From positions 620,001 to 684,000 of the forward strand of contig NC_082611.1 of assembly GCF_030936135.1 (NCBI RefSeq): 64,000 nt of DNA, given 5' to 3'. Below the pieces are notes generated by a model. It saw only the letters and a list, made by a program, of their open reading frames with translations. It did not search any database and had not been told where the DNA came from. This DNA comes from Gavia stellata (lineage: Eukaryota > Chordata > Aves > Gaviiformes > Gaviidae). The position numbers and the translations under genes were made by a program. This document shows positions 37,328 to 48,310 of this stretch, one piece after another. Position 1 is the first letter of the stretch, and each line of letters starts with the position of its first letter.

Positions 37328-39929
37328 AAGTCCAGGTTTCTCTTCAACATACAGGTACAAATCCCTTGAGTGCTAGCTCATTCATTTTCCACTGTCACAG
37401 GAGGAAGAGAAAAGACCTGGATGTCCAAGACATGGTGCAAATCCTAGGGCTGAGAAAGCAAAGAGCCAACCCAGAAGGAAGCATGCCCACCCTGAGGACT
37501 GTGTGTAGCCACGGCAAACTCCACACTTGAGGAAGGCTTGGTCTTGCAGAAAGGGTTCAGACAGTTTGGGGGACAAACTCCAGGGGGAAAGAGCAGCTAC
37601 TTAATGAGCAAATAAATACAAACTAGCTATGAACAACTTGACATGTCCCAATACCTGTGTCTCAGTCATAGGTAACTTGCTCTGCAAAGTGTGGGTCCTT
37701 TGAAGAATGGGGGTGCTCCTGTTTCTCCTCACTCCTGTTCCCCCACCCACTCAGAAGATGTGGTCAAGCCGAAGGTGTCACCTGCACCCCCAGGCTCCGG
37801 GAATGCACATGCCAATGCTCAGGACGGGGCTGACTGCAGATAGCAGTAGAGCAGAAGGGGAGCAGGGTGCAGCACCTTTCCTACAACTGCTTGGAAAGTA
37901 CCAATACAGCCGTAGTGGGATGAAAACCTGCCGGGGGGAAAATCCCCAATACAAGCAATCAAACCTCACTGTCGGTCTTTGAGGTCAGCCAAACCTACTG
38001 TGCACTGCAGAGCTGTTGCCCCCGGATTGGCCTGGAAAGCTGGCTGCAGTCCCTGCTCCCCCGGCTCGGGCAGGAGCAGGCCCCAACGGGGGTCAGCACT
38101 TGGGGCTGGGCAGGGGCACGGGGCTCCCTCCGCCTTCCCCTTGCACGCTGGCGCCCGAGCAGCAGCAAGAGGCCAGCTAAGCTAAGGCACGCACACACAT
38201 CCCTGGCCGTCCCAGTCCACTCGTCAGTGTCGAGCAAGCCGCAGGACCACAGCCGTGCCTGCCCACGTGCCAGTCCCCAGAACACCTGCAGACAAAATGG
38301 GCATGAACTACATAAAATGCCAATACACACGTTGGCCTACGCTTGCAGGACAGAAATACTTTCCTAAACACCAGATCCAGTGCACCTTGTTGGCAGCAGG
38401 CCATCGCAGACCTTCCCTTCCCACTTGCTCGGGAAGGCCACTTCCCAAGGTGGGAACTTGCCTGGGACACGCGGCAGGACGAGCCCCAGCACAGCCGGCC
38501 GTGTCCTCTGGCTGACAGGCGTCTGTGCGGGACTGTGCAGGCACCCGTGCAGATGTGTTTCCATCCAGCTTTGCCTTGCCGATTGCTAAGTAGTAGCTGT
38601 GGAAGCTTCAAGACTGTTAACAATACACACTATTGATATTGCAGGCTACGGTTCCTGGAAAAGCCAGTTTGATATGGAAAAGATACAGCTGAGGAAGAGA
38701 GCGAGCTATACACACCAGTTCACTTTAAATACTGACTTGACTCAACTGGGCAGTTCAAACTATTCCTGTTTCCCAAGGATGGGCCTTTCCTGAGAAGGAA
38801 GATCGTGAAAATAGAATATTAAAATGCAGTAGTATGGAGCTCTACATTGTGAGGAGTCCTTTTTCATCTTCTGGAAAATTTACTTCTACTAGGAAAAAAC
38901 CCCTGACAATAATGGCTGCCTAAGTGAAAGCACTGCTGCTGTATCATGCTAAAAGCTTTTCAGGGAAAAACAGTAAATAAATTCTACTCTTCAGATGTAT
39001 CTGGATGTTATCCTAACACAGTGCCAGAGTAATAGGCGAGCCATCAACAGCTAAAAGGCTGGGAATTGTTACAGAGGGACAACAGAAGAGCGATATCTGC
39101 AGAATAGGTTGAACAACAAAAGTAATTGTACACATCCCGCCACTGAGAGCCAGGGGAAAGAAGGACTCTCACCCCACTGGCACAGAAAGGTTTGACACAA
39201 AACCGCCAGTAAACACTGCCATAGGAGCTCCTGGCTGGTCAGAGGCAGGCAACCCGGAGCACAGCCCTTCTGCATCTTCAAACCTGTGCAATTATTTGGC
39301 TGATTTCTAGTTGTAGGTGAGATGGGTCAGGATGGGCAGAGCAGCTGAACACAGGGGCAGGCGGGGAGGAGGATGGGGCTAAGAAGGACAGGCTCCTGCT
39401 AGGAGGTGACAAGCTCTTGGGGGACAGCAGATGCTGGAGGTAGCAAAGCCAGTCCCAAAACCCTCCACATAGACACCGGGTGACCAGATCTTCCCCATTA
39501 CATTAACCTCTCCGCTGTCCAAAACACGATATCCCACTTTCTAATCTACAGTGGGGCAGTGTTCACCCCTGCAGCCCAGCACAGGCCCTGGGCAGAGCCC
39601 CACTGCCCTCCCTCACCATTACAGGGCAGCAAAGAACACCACCATCCCGTGCCCTGCCCTTACTGCCTCTTCCCTCCAGCTCCTGATCCCCCCCACTTAG
39701 CACCGGGGCAAGGTGGCTGCACCACTTCCCAAGTCCCCAGGGCACCCTCGAGGCACCAAGAGGTGACACAGCACCATCTTGGTCCCAGCATCAGACCAGC
39801 CCATGGTGGCCAAGGCATGCCCCGAGGTGACTGCCAAGGGCTGCACAGATCCAGGACTCCTCCATTCCCATCCAGGAGCTGCTCTTTTGCCCCAGGAGGG
39901 AACAATGGCAGCCAGGCTGTTGCTGAGGG
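37328..39929. other. Intronic sequence, nothing recognised
   Basis: One 49-codon frame after a CAG at 38642-38644 reads GYGSWKSQFDMEK and is followed by ATTAAA (38818-38823), but the acceptor is weak. It was not called as an exon. Confidence 0.45.
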
Positions 39930-40250
39930 CACAGCTATTTATTATATGCTTCTGTCGATTATTTTGGGGTTTAAGTTTATTTATTATGTATGCAAAAATG
40001 GTAATACACTGGCATCTGAATGTCTTTTAGGCATACAATATCCTTATTATTCAAAACGGTTTTTCCTCCATAATTGAATGGTTTACCTTATTATTACTTT
40101 ATGTTAATGACGCAGCATTTCCATTTTACTATAGGATGCTTAATTGTAAGCAAAGTGCAATCAGAATCAGAGATGCCATCTGTAATTGACAGTATCATAA
40201 TAACAGCCAGCATTGCAGGAACAAAGTACCAAAATAAATGGCAGTGGGGA
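39930..40250. promoter_or_regulatory. AT-rich intronic island, candidate conserved element
   Basis: Dense AT motifs including TTTATTATATGC and TTTATTATGTATGC (a loose internal repeat), TAATTGAATGG and TCTGTAATTGACAG. GC-rich sequence borders it on the left. No frame. Confidence 0.33.
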
Positions 40251-41689
40251 GAGAGCCGCCTCTGAAAACACCCAGGAAGCTGTTCCAGGCTGGGGCGAGC
40301 CCCGTCCACACAGGATCCTCTCCCTGAGCAGTGACAGTTTGGGCATTAACACAGATAGAGTGCTATTTATATCAGTTTGTACATTTAATCAGTTTTTTTG
40401 CAGTTTTCAGCGAGATGTGAACTATATCCCTGTCCAAGGCATTTGGTTCAAATCAGCTGAGACAGAGAATAATCAAGATTTATGATTCTCATTCTGACTC
40501 AGATCACATAGTCAGTGCAATCGGTACAGCAGAGTTTCCTCTCTGAGCCTGAGCGACATCCCTTCACTCTCCCTCGCAGAAGTGATTTAACATCCATCTC
40601 TGGAACGGTCAAAGCACTGCTGCAGCTCCAGATAACAGCAACTCCGGGCTTCCCCAACACCCCACCACTGCACGCAGCTGCACATGGCCCTCTTGGGCAG
40701 CAGCACTGGGGCGGCACCACAACTGAGTTAGAGGGTGTTTGGCAGAAATCAATAAAATAGCGCTTTGCAAAGTAAAAGGGGTTTCATCTTGTTCTGCCTC
40801 TCAGTACAGCTTAGAGCAGCCAGGAGGAGTAGTCGTCTCTGGTGTGTCTGACCTTCCTTACACAGAGCATCCTTGCTGGGGGAACAACATCACAGGTTCT
40901 GCACATGCCACCGGTGTCTGTGTCATACCTGCCCCACTGCAAGGGGAAGGGGCGTGGGAACAGAGCGAGCGTTGGGTCTGCAGTGAGAAAGGACCCTGGG
41001 AACAGCTCAGGAGGCAGCTTCCAGCAGCAGAAAGAGTTGTCAGCACCTCCAACAAACAGCTCTATTTCCAGGGGCTCAGCACTGGTCCAGGGAGCCAGAG
41101 CTGTGCTCTCTGAGATCTCAGCTGGGAAGCAAATGCTTAGATAAAGATTAAACAATCCAAAAGCAACTCTATTAATAAAGAGCCAGGTGATGGGAACATA
41201 GCACTGGCTATGTTTTAAAGGCAGCCATGCCACACGTGCAGGCTGGCCATGGTGTGCTGCCGCTGACGTCAGCTCTTGGGATGCTCCAGTGGGCTCTTCC
41301 CCAGACATCTGCTCCCATCAGTGCAAGACAGACGCCAGCCCAGGCCAGGCAGCTCAGCAACAACTGCTGAGGAGGCATCGTGTGGTTTTGCACCCAGGAG
41401 AGACCCTGCAGGCTACACCCACACCCCCTGGCAGACCTGGGCAGGTTCCCTCCTTGGGCAGCACAGCAGAGCTGGTCTCTTCATCTCAGCCGATAAACCC
41501 TGTCTCCTGTGTCTGGTTCATGAAAACAGAGCGCTACAACCCTGGCAGTGAGGGCTTGGCAGGGTCGGTGGATTCATCCAATAAATGGGGTGACGGGAGC
41601 TTTGTCTTGATTGTAGCACGCAGTGAGCTACAAAGGGGAACAAGGGCTTGTCTTCCCTTATGCACACCCTCAAAATGAAGGCAGACATA

Positions 41690-42300
41690 TACACCGGCCA
41701 TTAAGGGAGAATAAATGCTGTTTACTTGCAATACTGAAGTCTCCACATAGTGACTTTGTCAGTACAGGTGCCTGCTAATGTTTTGGTGTCTTCAGGGTTT
41801 GTTTAGCCATCTTTTCCCTATACACATTATGTGCAGCACAGCGTAGATTTAGCCAGGGTTCTGTTAAATTCACACATGCAGTATAACATTCAAGTAAGCA
41901 AAAAAACAGACTGATTCCACTCCAGTCAATAGAGTAAACAATTCCTGGTTTGGATAAACAGAATTACTAGTGCTGAAGAGCCCTGGGCAGCACTGCACAC
42001 TCTGATTAGTGTAAATGCTAAACACAAACCAATTAACACTCTCTAAGTCTGCTTATCTCATGTCACTTAGTGCTAAAATAAAGCCTAACACTAAATACAC
42101 ATATTGATTTAGCCATTAAATCTAGCATCACTCAAAATAGCTCATTATATTACCAAGAAACAAATAAAGTCACCTTAATTTTCAGAACCTACTGTATTAT
42201 GAACAATGACAATTTCTCCATCCAGCACCAGGGAGTTATTACTGATAGCAAGAACAGACTGATACTACTTAGTCTAAAATTTAAACCTAGTAGGACCACA
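41690..42300. promoter_or_regulatory. AT-rich intronic island
   Basis: About 600 bases of AT-rich unique sequence with repeated short words (TAAACAC, AATTAACAC, CTAACACTAAATAC at about 42020-42100). Weak candidate for a conserved element; otherwise nothing recognised. Confidence 0.25.
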
Positions 42301-44629
42301 GGCAAAAGTGGCATCTCTGTGCCATCTCAGGTAGCTTCACTGTGGAAACACTCAGCACCCTGGCCTGGTGCTGAGCCATCAGCTTACAGAGCCAGGATAT
42401 AAACTTGACCCTTGTTAGGAATGCTGTTGCTCTGCTGGTACCAGATGCACATCCTGGGCATCAATTAGCTCCTCCAAGGAAAAGGACAAGACTTACCACA
42501 CAGTCCTGGCAAACACCACTGACTGCTGGTGCCCCATTCTGCAGTATAGCTAGGTGCAACCAGAACTGACAAAACACAAATCCTAGTCCTTGAAGAAGCA
42601 AAGCTGCTTGTGCTTTGATCTGGTTTTTATAGTGCTGTTAATTTAGAAACTATTGGAAGCTGGTGTGTGGGAAGTTGATGATGGGAAGAGTCGGGCTGGA
42701 GGCATCCTGCCCTAACGAGCACCAGGAGAAGGCAGGGATGGGACATGTGGATGTTAGCAGGCGGTGTGTGATGTTTACATTCCTAATTACAAGAGCTAAT
42801 TCTTCGGTTTGGCCAGGTGTCCCTTCTGCAGGCAAGGTTAATGGGATGTGAGAGGCCACAGCTGCCACAGCACCAAGTGAGGAGGACAGGCAAGGGACAG
42901 CAGTATTAATCAGCCAGGAGCGATGCAAAAATGGTTATCTCAAGCTGTTTGGAAGCACGGATTAAAAATAAATCTCCCTGAGTTTAATATTCTGCCAGTC
43001 AGCTCCTTTTTGTAGGTGGAATCTATTAAAAAATTATCTTTCTGCTAAAATGCTAAAGTATTTTTGACATTTAACAGCTTGCTTCAAGCAAAAAAGTGCA
43101 ATAAATACATGGGAGAGCTAATTGGCTCCAGTACACCCAACATCCAGTCCGTCATGAATAAGCAATGCAGTGCCAGCTGACTGATGGCTCCAGCAGACCC
43201 TGAACACCTTCTCCTGAGCAATGGTGCATCTGCTCCAGTATCACCCGTTTACCCAGGGTAACTGGGAAGTTCTCACTGTGATCCAGCAGCAGAACAAAAC
43301 CAGCCGTAAACTGAACGTTTAGACCTGAGGGTGGTGGGGCACGTGCTGTAATTTGGTCTTACCGAAGTCTGTACTTTGAGGTACTTAGTTTGCTGCAAGA
43401 TGCAGAAGGAGCTGCTTGGCAATGTAGTCTTCTCAATAAAAATTAATGCTTTAACAAGAAGCCAAATAGCTACAGCTAATGTACTTCTGAATGAGATCTA
43501 AATTTTATTCATAAGCATCAGTGTCAGGATTAAAATAACAATTTTATGGACACTATGAGCATAAACAGCTCCACTGATTCAAAAACAGAAACTGCACTTC
43601 TGAATGAATCAACTCATTCATTTGGAACAAAAGCATCATTTTAAATACATGCCTCAAATAAAAGAGAAAGCCAGAGATGATATTCTTCTTGTGAGCCTGC
43701 TTCCAAGAAATGCACTGCAGAGAAGGGAGACTAGTTCCGGGCGAGGGGATGGTGATTGGGGATGTGCTGGGGAAAAGGAGCAGAGATCACTCAGAAGCTG
43801 CCTGGGACATGGCTGGAGGTGGGGTGGGATGGCGTTCCCACCTCCTGAATCATCTATGTGTGGAAAAGAATCCCAGACGGGAAAGAAGAGTGCTATGGTC
43901 CTGCAGAAACCCCCACTGAGCTCCAGCATTTAAGATGTGCTGGCTCTGGTGCCTGTTGAAATGGCCTTCATTTATTTGGGATGGATTGCACCATGTTTAG
44001 ATACTTTTCTAGACTCCTGGGTACCAGGTATTGGGAAATCAGAAGGAATTTAAAGACAAAATATGTGTGGGGCTCACTGGGAAGCCGAAGCCCTGAGTCC
44101 GCACTGCTCATCCCCTCGCAGTGCCTCTAATGTCTTTATGGAGATGGGGCTCCTCCCGGCCACCTTCACCAAACCCCACCAGGGACCCCGACAGGCATCA
44201 GGTCACATCTCCCGACGGTGCCTTTGAGAAGGATGCTGAGAGCACCTGCCCCGCCCCAGCACACGATGTGGCACGCGTGTGCAGGCCATGGCGTGACCAC
44301 GCCAGCCAGAAAGACTCCAGAGCACAGCCGAAACTGGGTTGAAAAACTCATTGTGTATTCAGTGACAAGTTTGTTAAGTTGTCTGGCTGCTAATGAAACC
44401 GCAACAGGCTCTGGACGGTTTGTTCATTTTACAAGGCCAATTAGGGGCCATGCAAGAGGAAAACCGCCAGCTCCCAGCACCCCCCTGCTCTCACATGCTT
44501 TCTGCAAGTGGAAACAGGACCAAGCAATTGCAGTCGATATTGAAACACCCCAAGCGAAGCAATCCTCATCCAGCCCTGAGCAGCCAGAGCTCCTGCCTGG
44601 GACGAGGCCGAGCCAAACTCTCCTGCACT
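42301..44629. other. Intronic sequence, nothing recognised
   Basis: AT-rich at about 42930-43130 and 43410-43660, otherwise mixed. No frames or repeats of note. Confidence 0.45.
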
Positions 44630-45100
44630 GGGCAGCCCCTGGTTTCCCGACGGACCCCCTTAGCTCTAGGCGCTGCGGGGCAGCTCTCCCCGCGCCGGGG
44701 CTGGGAGCGCAGGCAGCTCTTGCCTCTGCCACATTTCGTGTAACTGGGGTAATATATCTGTGGCCACAAATGAAAGATCAATATTTATTTAACACACACA
44801 CACTATCCTTTAGAGGCCATTAATTGTAAATTAATCATCATTAACTGACAGTAATTGAACATGCTGAAAGCTACAATCACGGCTTTCCCCCGCAGCGGGA
44901 GGCCCTGGTGCGGCCGCTGCAGCGGAGGAGAGCCGGACGGAGGTGGAAGGCTGGAGAGGGACCCGGCAGAAGGCACTGCGGGCCCCGCGCACCCGCCCTG
45001 CTCGGGCAGCAGGGATGCTCAGGGGTCTGCTGCCGCTCGGGCGGACGAAGCTTTGTTCAGCTTGCAGCAATCCTGCGCCGGAGGGACAGAGCTCTGTGGG
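44630..45100. promoter_or_regulatory. Two CpG-rich patches around an AT-rich element
   Basis: CpG-dense blocks at about 44640-44715 and 44880-45090 flank an AT-rich block with TAAT motifs (44720-44880). CpG island next to a homeodomain-site-rich AT block is a layout seen at developmental enhancers or promoters; here that role is inference. Confidence 0.4.
44720..44880. promoter_or_regulatory. AT-rich TAAT-motif cluster, candidate enhancer
   Basis: Contains a perfect inverted repeat ATTAATT-GTA-AATTAAT (44819-44835), then ATCATCATTAA and GTAATTGA. These are typical homeodomain core sites (TAAT/ATTA). No coding content. Called from motif density only. Confidence 0.4.
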
Positions 45101-47321
45101 ATGGGGGACCCTCACCAGACCGTGACAAAATGAGGTGGTGACCCCAGGAGCAGGCAGGTGCCTCTCACCCTGCTGCAGCCCCAGAGCCCTCGGCAGGACG
45201 GACGCGCTTGTGCTTTAGCCCATCTCACCTCCCACGGGGAAAGGCAGTGGCCTGGAGGCTGGACAAACCCCCCACGGCCCATGTCTCCGCGCAGGGCTCT
45301 GAGAAGAGACATGCGAGGCGTGAAGGGACCGTGACAGGAGGAGGAGTGCATCGGCTGCGCTCTGCCTGCCAGCCCAGGGCTGCCAACGGTCCCAGGCAGG
45401 GGAAGAACTGTTCGGTAGCTCCCGGCTCCCGGCGAGCTGTCTGCAGGAGGCACGGCTAGCGAGAGGCTCTAAGCCCAGGGGGATGCCTTTCCCTTGGGAG
45501 GGAGAAGCCGCAGTTTGTTTCTTTCCAGATTTTACAGAAATACAAACCAGAAGTGCAAGTGCCAGCTCTTCCTCCCTTGGCTCCCGGGTAAATCGGGCGT
45601 CAGCCTGCCCGCAGGGTAGTGCGGGGGGCAAGGGAGGGAGGCTGGGGGAGATGCAGCGTCACCAGAAGAAGTGTCTTGGAGAGTGCTGCTCTTCAGACAA
45701 ACCTGCACATTGGAGGGCTTTTGAGATACCGGTGTGCTCTCTAGTCTGGGGGCTTAGAGCAGCTCTAGCCCTGCATTTCTGGTGTTACAGTGATTAAGCA
45801 ACAAAAAGTAACTGAGTCCTTGGTGGGGAGTGCAGGAGAGTGCGGCTGGTCTCGGGTGCCAACAGGCTGTGCAGAGTGAGCTGGCAGAAAGAAATGCAAG
45901 TTCTTCTGTGAGGACGACAGTGGCATGAACGCTGACTTTATTAAAATGCAGAATTATTTCAGGGCCCTTTGTTTAGCTCAGAGCCTGAGGTAATTTATGC
46001 GCAAGGATGGAGCAGTGAGGGCTGTGCTCAGCTGCCTGGCGCTGCCAGCATTTCTTGGCTCGTGCTCCTGGTGTGAAGGCTTTCCAGCGCTGGAAGGAAG
46101 GTCTGGGAAGCGCACAGTCTCCCTGCTTGTTCTTGCTGAAGAAGTTTTCCTGTCCCCACAGCTCCTACGTACAGCTCCTGGGAACCGGGCCTTTAACATA
46201 GAAGCTAATTAAGTGCTCACCTATCAAGTAGGCCGGCCTACTGCTCCTCCGTGCCTGAGCCTTTCCCTCTCAGCCTGCCCTTCTGCTGCTGCCCAGAGAA
46301 CAGCAGCCTGGCTGCACTCAGGACCTGGAGGCTGCTGCACGGGAGATGCCATCCCTGAATGCTGGTGCATGGCGTCCCCATGTGCCCTCCCTACCCCTCC
46401 CTTGGGACAGAGACAGGAGCATTGCCCCCCCCGCCTGGCAAAGGAGCTGTGGGCAGTGAGGAGGAGTCCCGCTCCTGGCCCCGCTGCTGGCTGCGGCTCT
46501 GCCACGCTGCGGGGCGTGAGCTGCACCTCTCACGTGGGAAGTGCAGGAGTGTTGATGGCTGCAGCCCCCAGACTCGGTGTCACCGCTGCATCTGCCCCAA
46601 GTGCCCACAGGCTGGGCAGTTCATGGACTTGGCAGCCCATGAATTCTCTTTGGATTTGGAGACCTGTAGTTGGCAAGCTGAGCCACTGCAAGCTCTGATC
46701 AAAATTTGGGGCTTGGTTGGCTCTTCCGCAGCTTTGGCCTCTATACTGAAGGGAAGCGGGCAGGATTTGGCAGAAGAAATCCCACAACCCGGCACAGAGA
46801 TGACAATTAGTTTCTTACGATGAAATACTAAAACTCGGAGGGATGCGGTTCATTCGCCCAAGTCAGGACTGCAGCACGGCTCAGAGCAAACATCCTGGTC
46901 TGCAGCGGGCAGCTGGGCGGGTTCCCGGAAAGAGACCTGGAGAGCATGGAATGGGGGCTCCCCACAAGCCACATGAGGTGGACAGAAGAGAGAGGAAGAT
47001 ACTGCCCGAGGTCTTTGAAAGCAAGTTTGCTCACAACCACAGTCCTGGGAGAGGGTCCAGCCAAGTCACCGATGGCCTGGGGGAGCTGGCAGAAGGCTCA
47101 GGCCAGTGAGTTTCGGAGGAGCAGGAGCTGGGGGTGCCGGGGGTGAAGCAGCACCGCCCGGGAGCACGGAAGGACGCCAGGGCAGAGGCAGGAGCTGGGT
47201 GCTGCTGAGGCAGCGCAGCGGAGACGCTCTCGGGCACGGGGACTGATGCCAAGCACTTCCCCTCTGCCTGAACATCATTGCTAAGGCAAACAAAGGCTCC
47301 TGGAGCTTGTTGACAGGGAGG
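45101..47321. other. Intronic sequence, GC-rich, nothing recognised
   Basis: Long overlapping frames on both strands (up to 161 codons) show no family resemblance and track with GC content. Confidence 0.5.
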
Positions 47322-47395
47322 TTTATTGAGATGAAATCTTTGCATCAGGTTATGTGTTCTTGTTTTGTGGCGCTTAAACTATGTCCAAGATCAGG

Positions 47396-47530
47396 CTAGA
47401 TTAAATCCTTGACTTCCACTGCCGTCCAGGAAGTCTCATCTAGGCCGATTTGCATTTTCATCTGCATACTAATGCTGGGCTTATAATCAGCAGGAAAACC
47501 TTCCCAGCTCATTGGTCCAAAGGTAAACGT
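47396..47530 (-). other. Exon-like segment inside the intron (candidate terminal exon or conserved element)
   Basis: On the minus strand a strong acceptor (a pyrimidine-rich stretch ending in CCATTACAG) is followed by 44 open codons beginning TFTFGPMSWEGF and ending TAVEVKDLI, then TAG. An AATAAA follows at 47327-47322, about 70 nt after the stop. The frame has no family I recognise. The intron phase would be 0, so direct splicing from the HS3ST4 first exon (phase 2) would shift frame and hit a stop within a few codons. The same DNA holds an ATTTGCAT octamer on the plus strand (near 47449-47456), which suits a regulatory element. Both readings are open. Confidence 0.25.
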
Positions 47531-48159
47531 CTGTAATGGAAAGTAAACAGGGAGGAAGGCTCCTGCTGCTGTGCTGCTTGAACAGAAGCTCCCCCCAGTG
47601 CTGCACGTACAGGGTTTGCTGTATCCTGACTGACAGGACATCGGGGGCTCTGCCACCTAATCCCGAGAGCTGCATGTCTGGCATTAGGATGCGCACTGCT
47701 GGGGCTGTGTTTCGAGAATATTACAGTGTGTTTGACACAAAGTCTGGCTTCACTGAGACAGGTTTATCCCCTGATAAAAGCTGCTACACCCAGACATAGC
47801 AGGCAGAGCAGAGGACCTGTTACAAACAGGGGAAGGAGCTGGTGAATAAACCAGGACTTCTGCTTTCATGCAGGTGGGGTGCAGATTTAGGTTGAAGGAG
47901 AAGAACCACGCTCTCCGTGAGACTCCTAAATTACACCAAGGCCCTGCATACATCACCAGCAGCTGGTAACAAGCCGCAGGTTTGCAGGAGTCAGGAGGAG
48001 GAATGGGGGTGCTGTGAGCATGTGGAGCGGAAAGGCTGGAACCAGCTGCCCTTCTGGAGAGAGAAACTATTCTTGGGTGGGTATTTGGACGCAGTTCAGA
48101 GGAACCTGCCTTGTCACATTTAAATTCCTCTCCCTGTGGTGGCATGGTGACAGAAGCCT

Positions 48160-48310
48160 TCCCGTATGGCGCCGTGGGAGGGAAAGCTTCCGCCCGCCAT
48201 TGTCTGTGGCAGATACCAAACGGCGCGCTGGGTGCCTGCCATCAGCAGCGGGCTGGCGGCCGCGCGGGCCAGTACCCCTGAATAGCACTGACTGCTCGGC
48301 GATGAGCAAG
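48160..48310. promoter_or_regulatory. Short intronic CpG cluster
   Basis: About 15-17 CpG in 150 bases (blocks GGCGCCG, GGCGCGC, GGCGGCCGCGCGG). It has no coding resemblance on either strand and no TATA box. Function unknown. Confidence 0.35.

Noticed and set aside
38645..38823. Exon-like frame GYGSWKSQFDMEK followed by ATTAAA, plus strand
   Set aside because: The pyrimidine tract before the CAG is poor and the poly(A) hexamer is a variant. Not enough to call.
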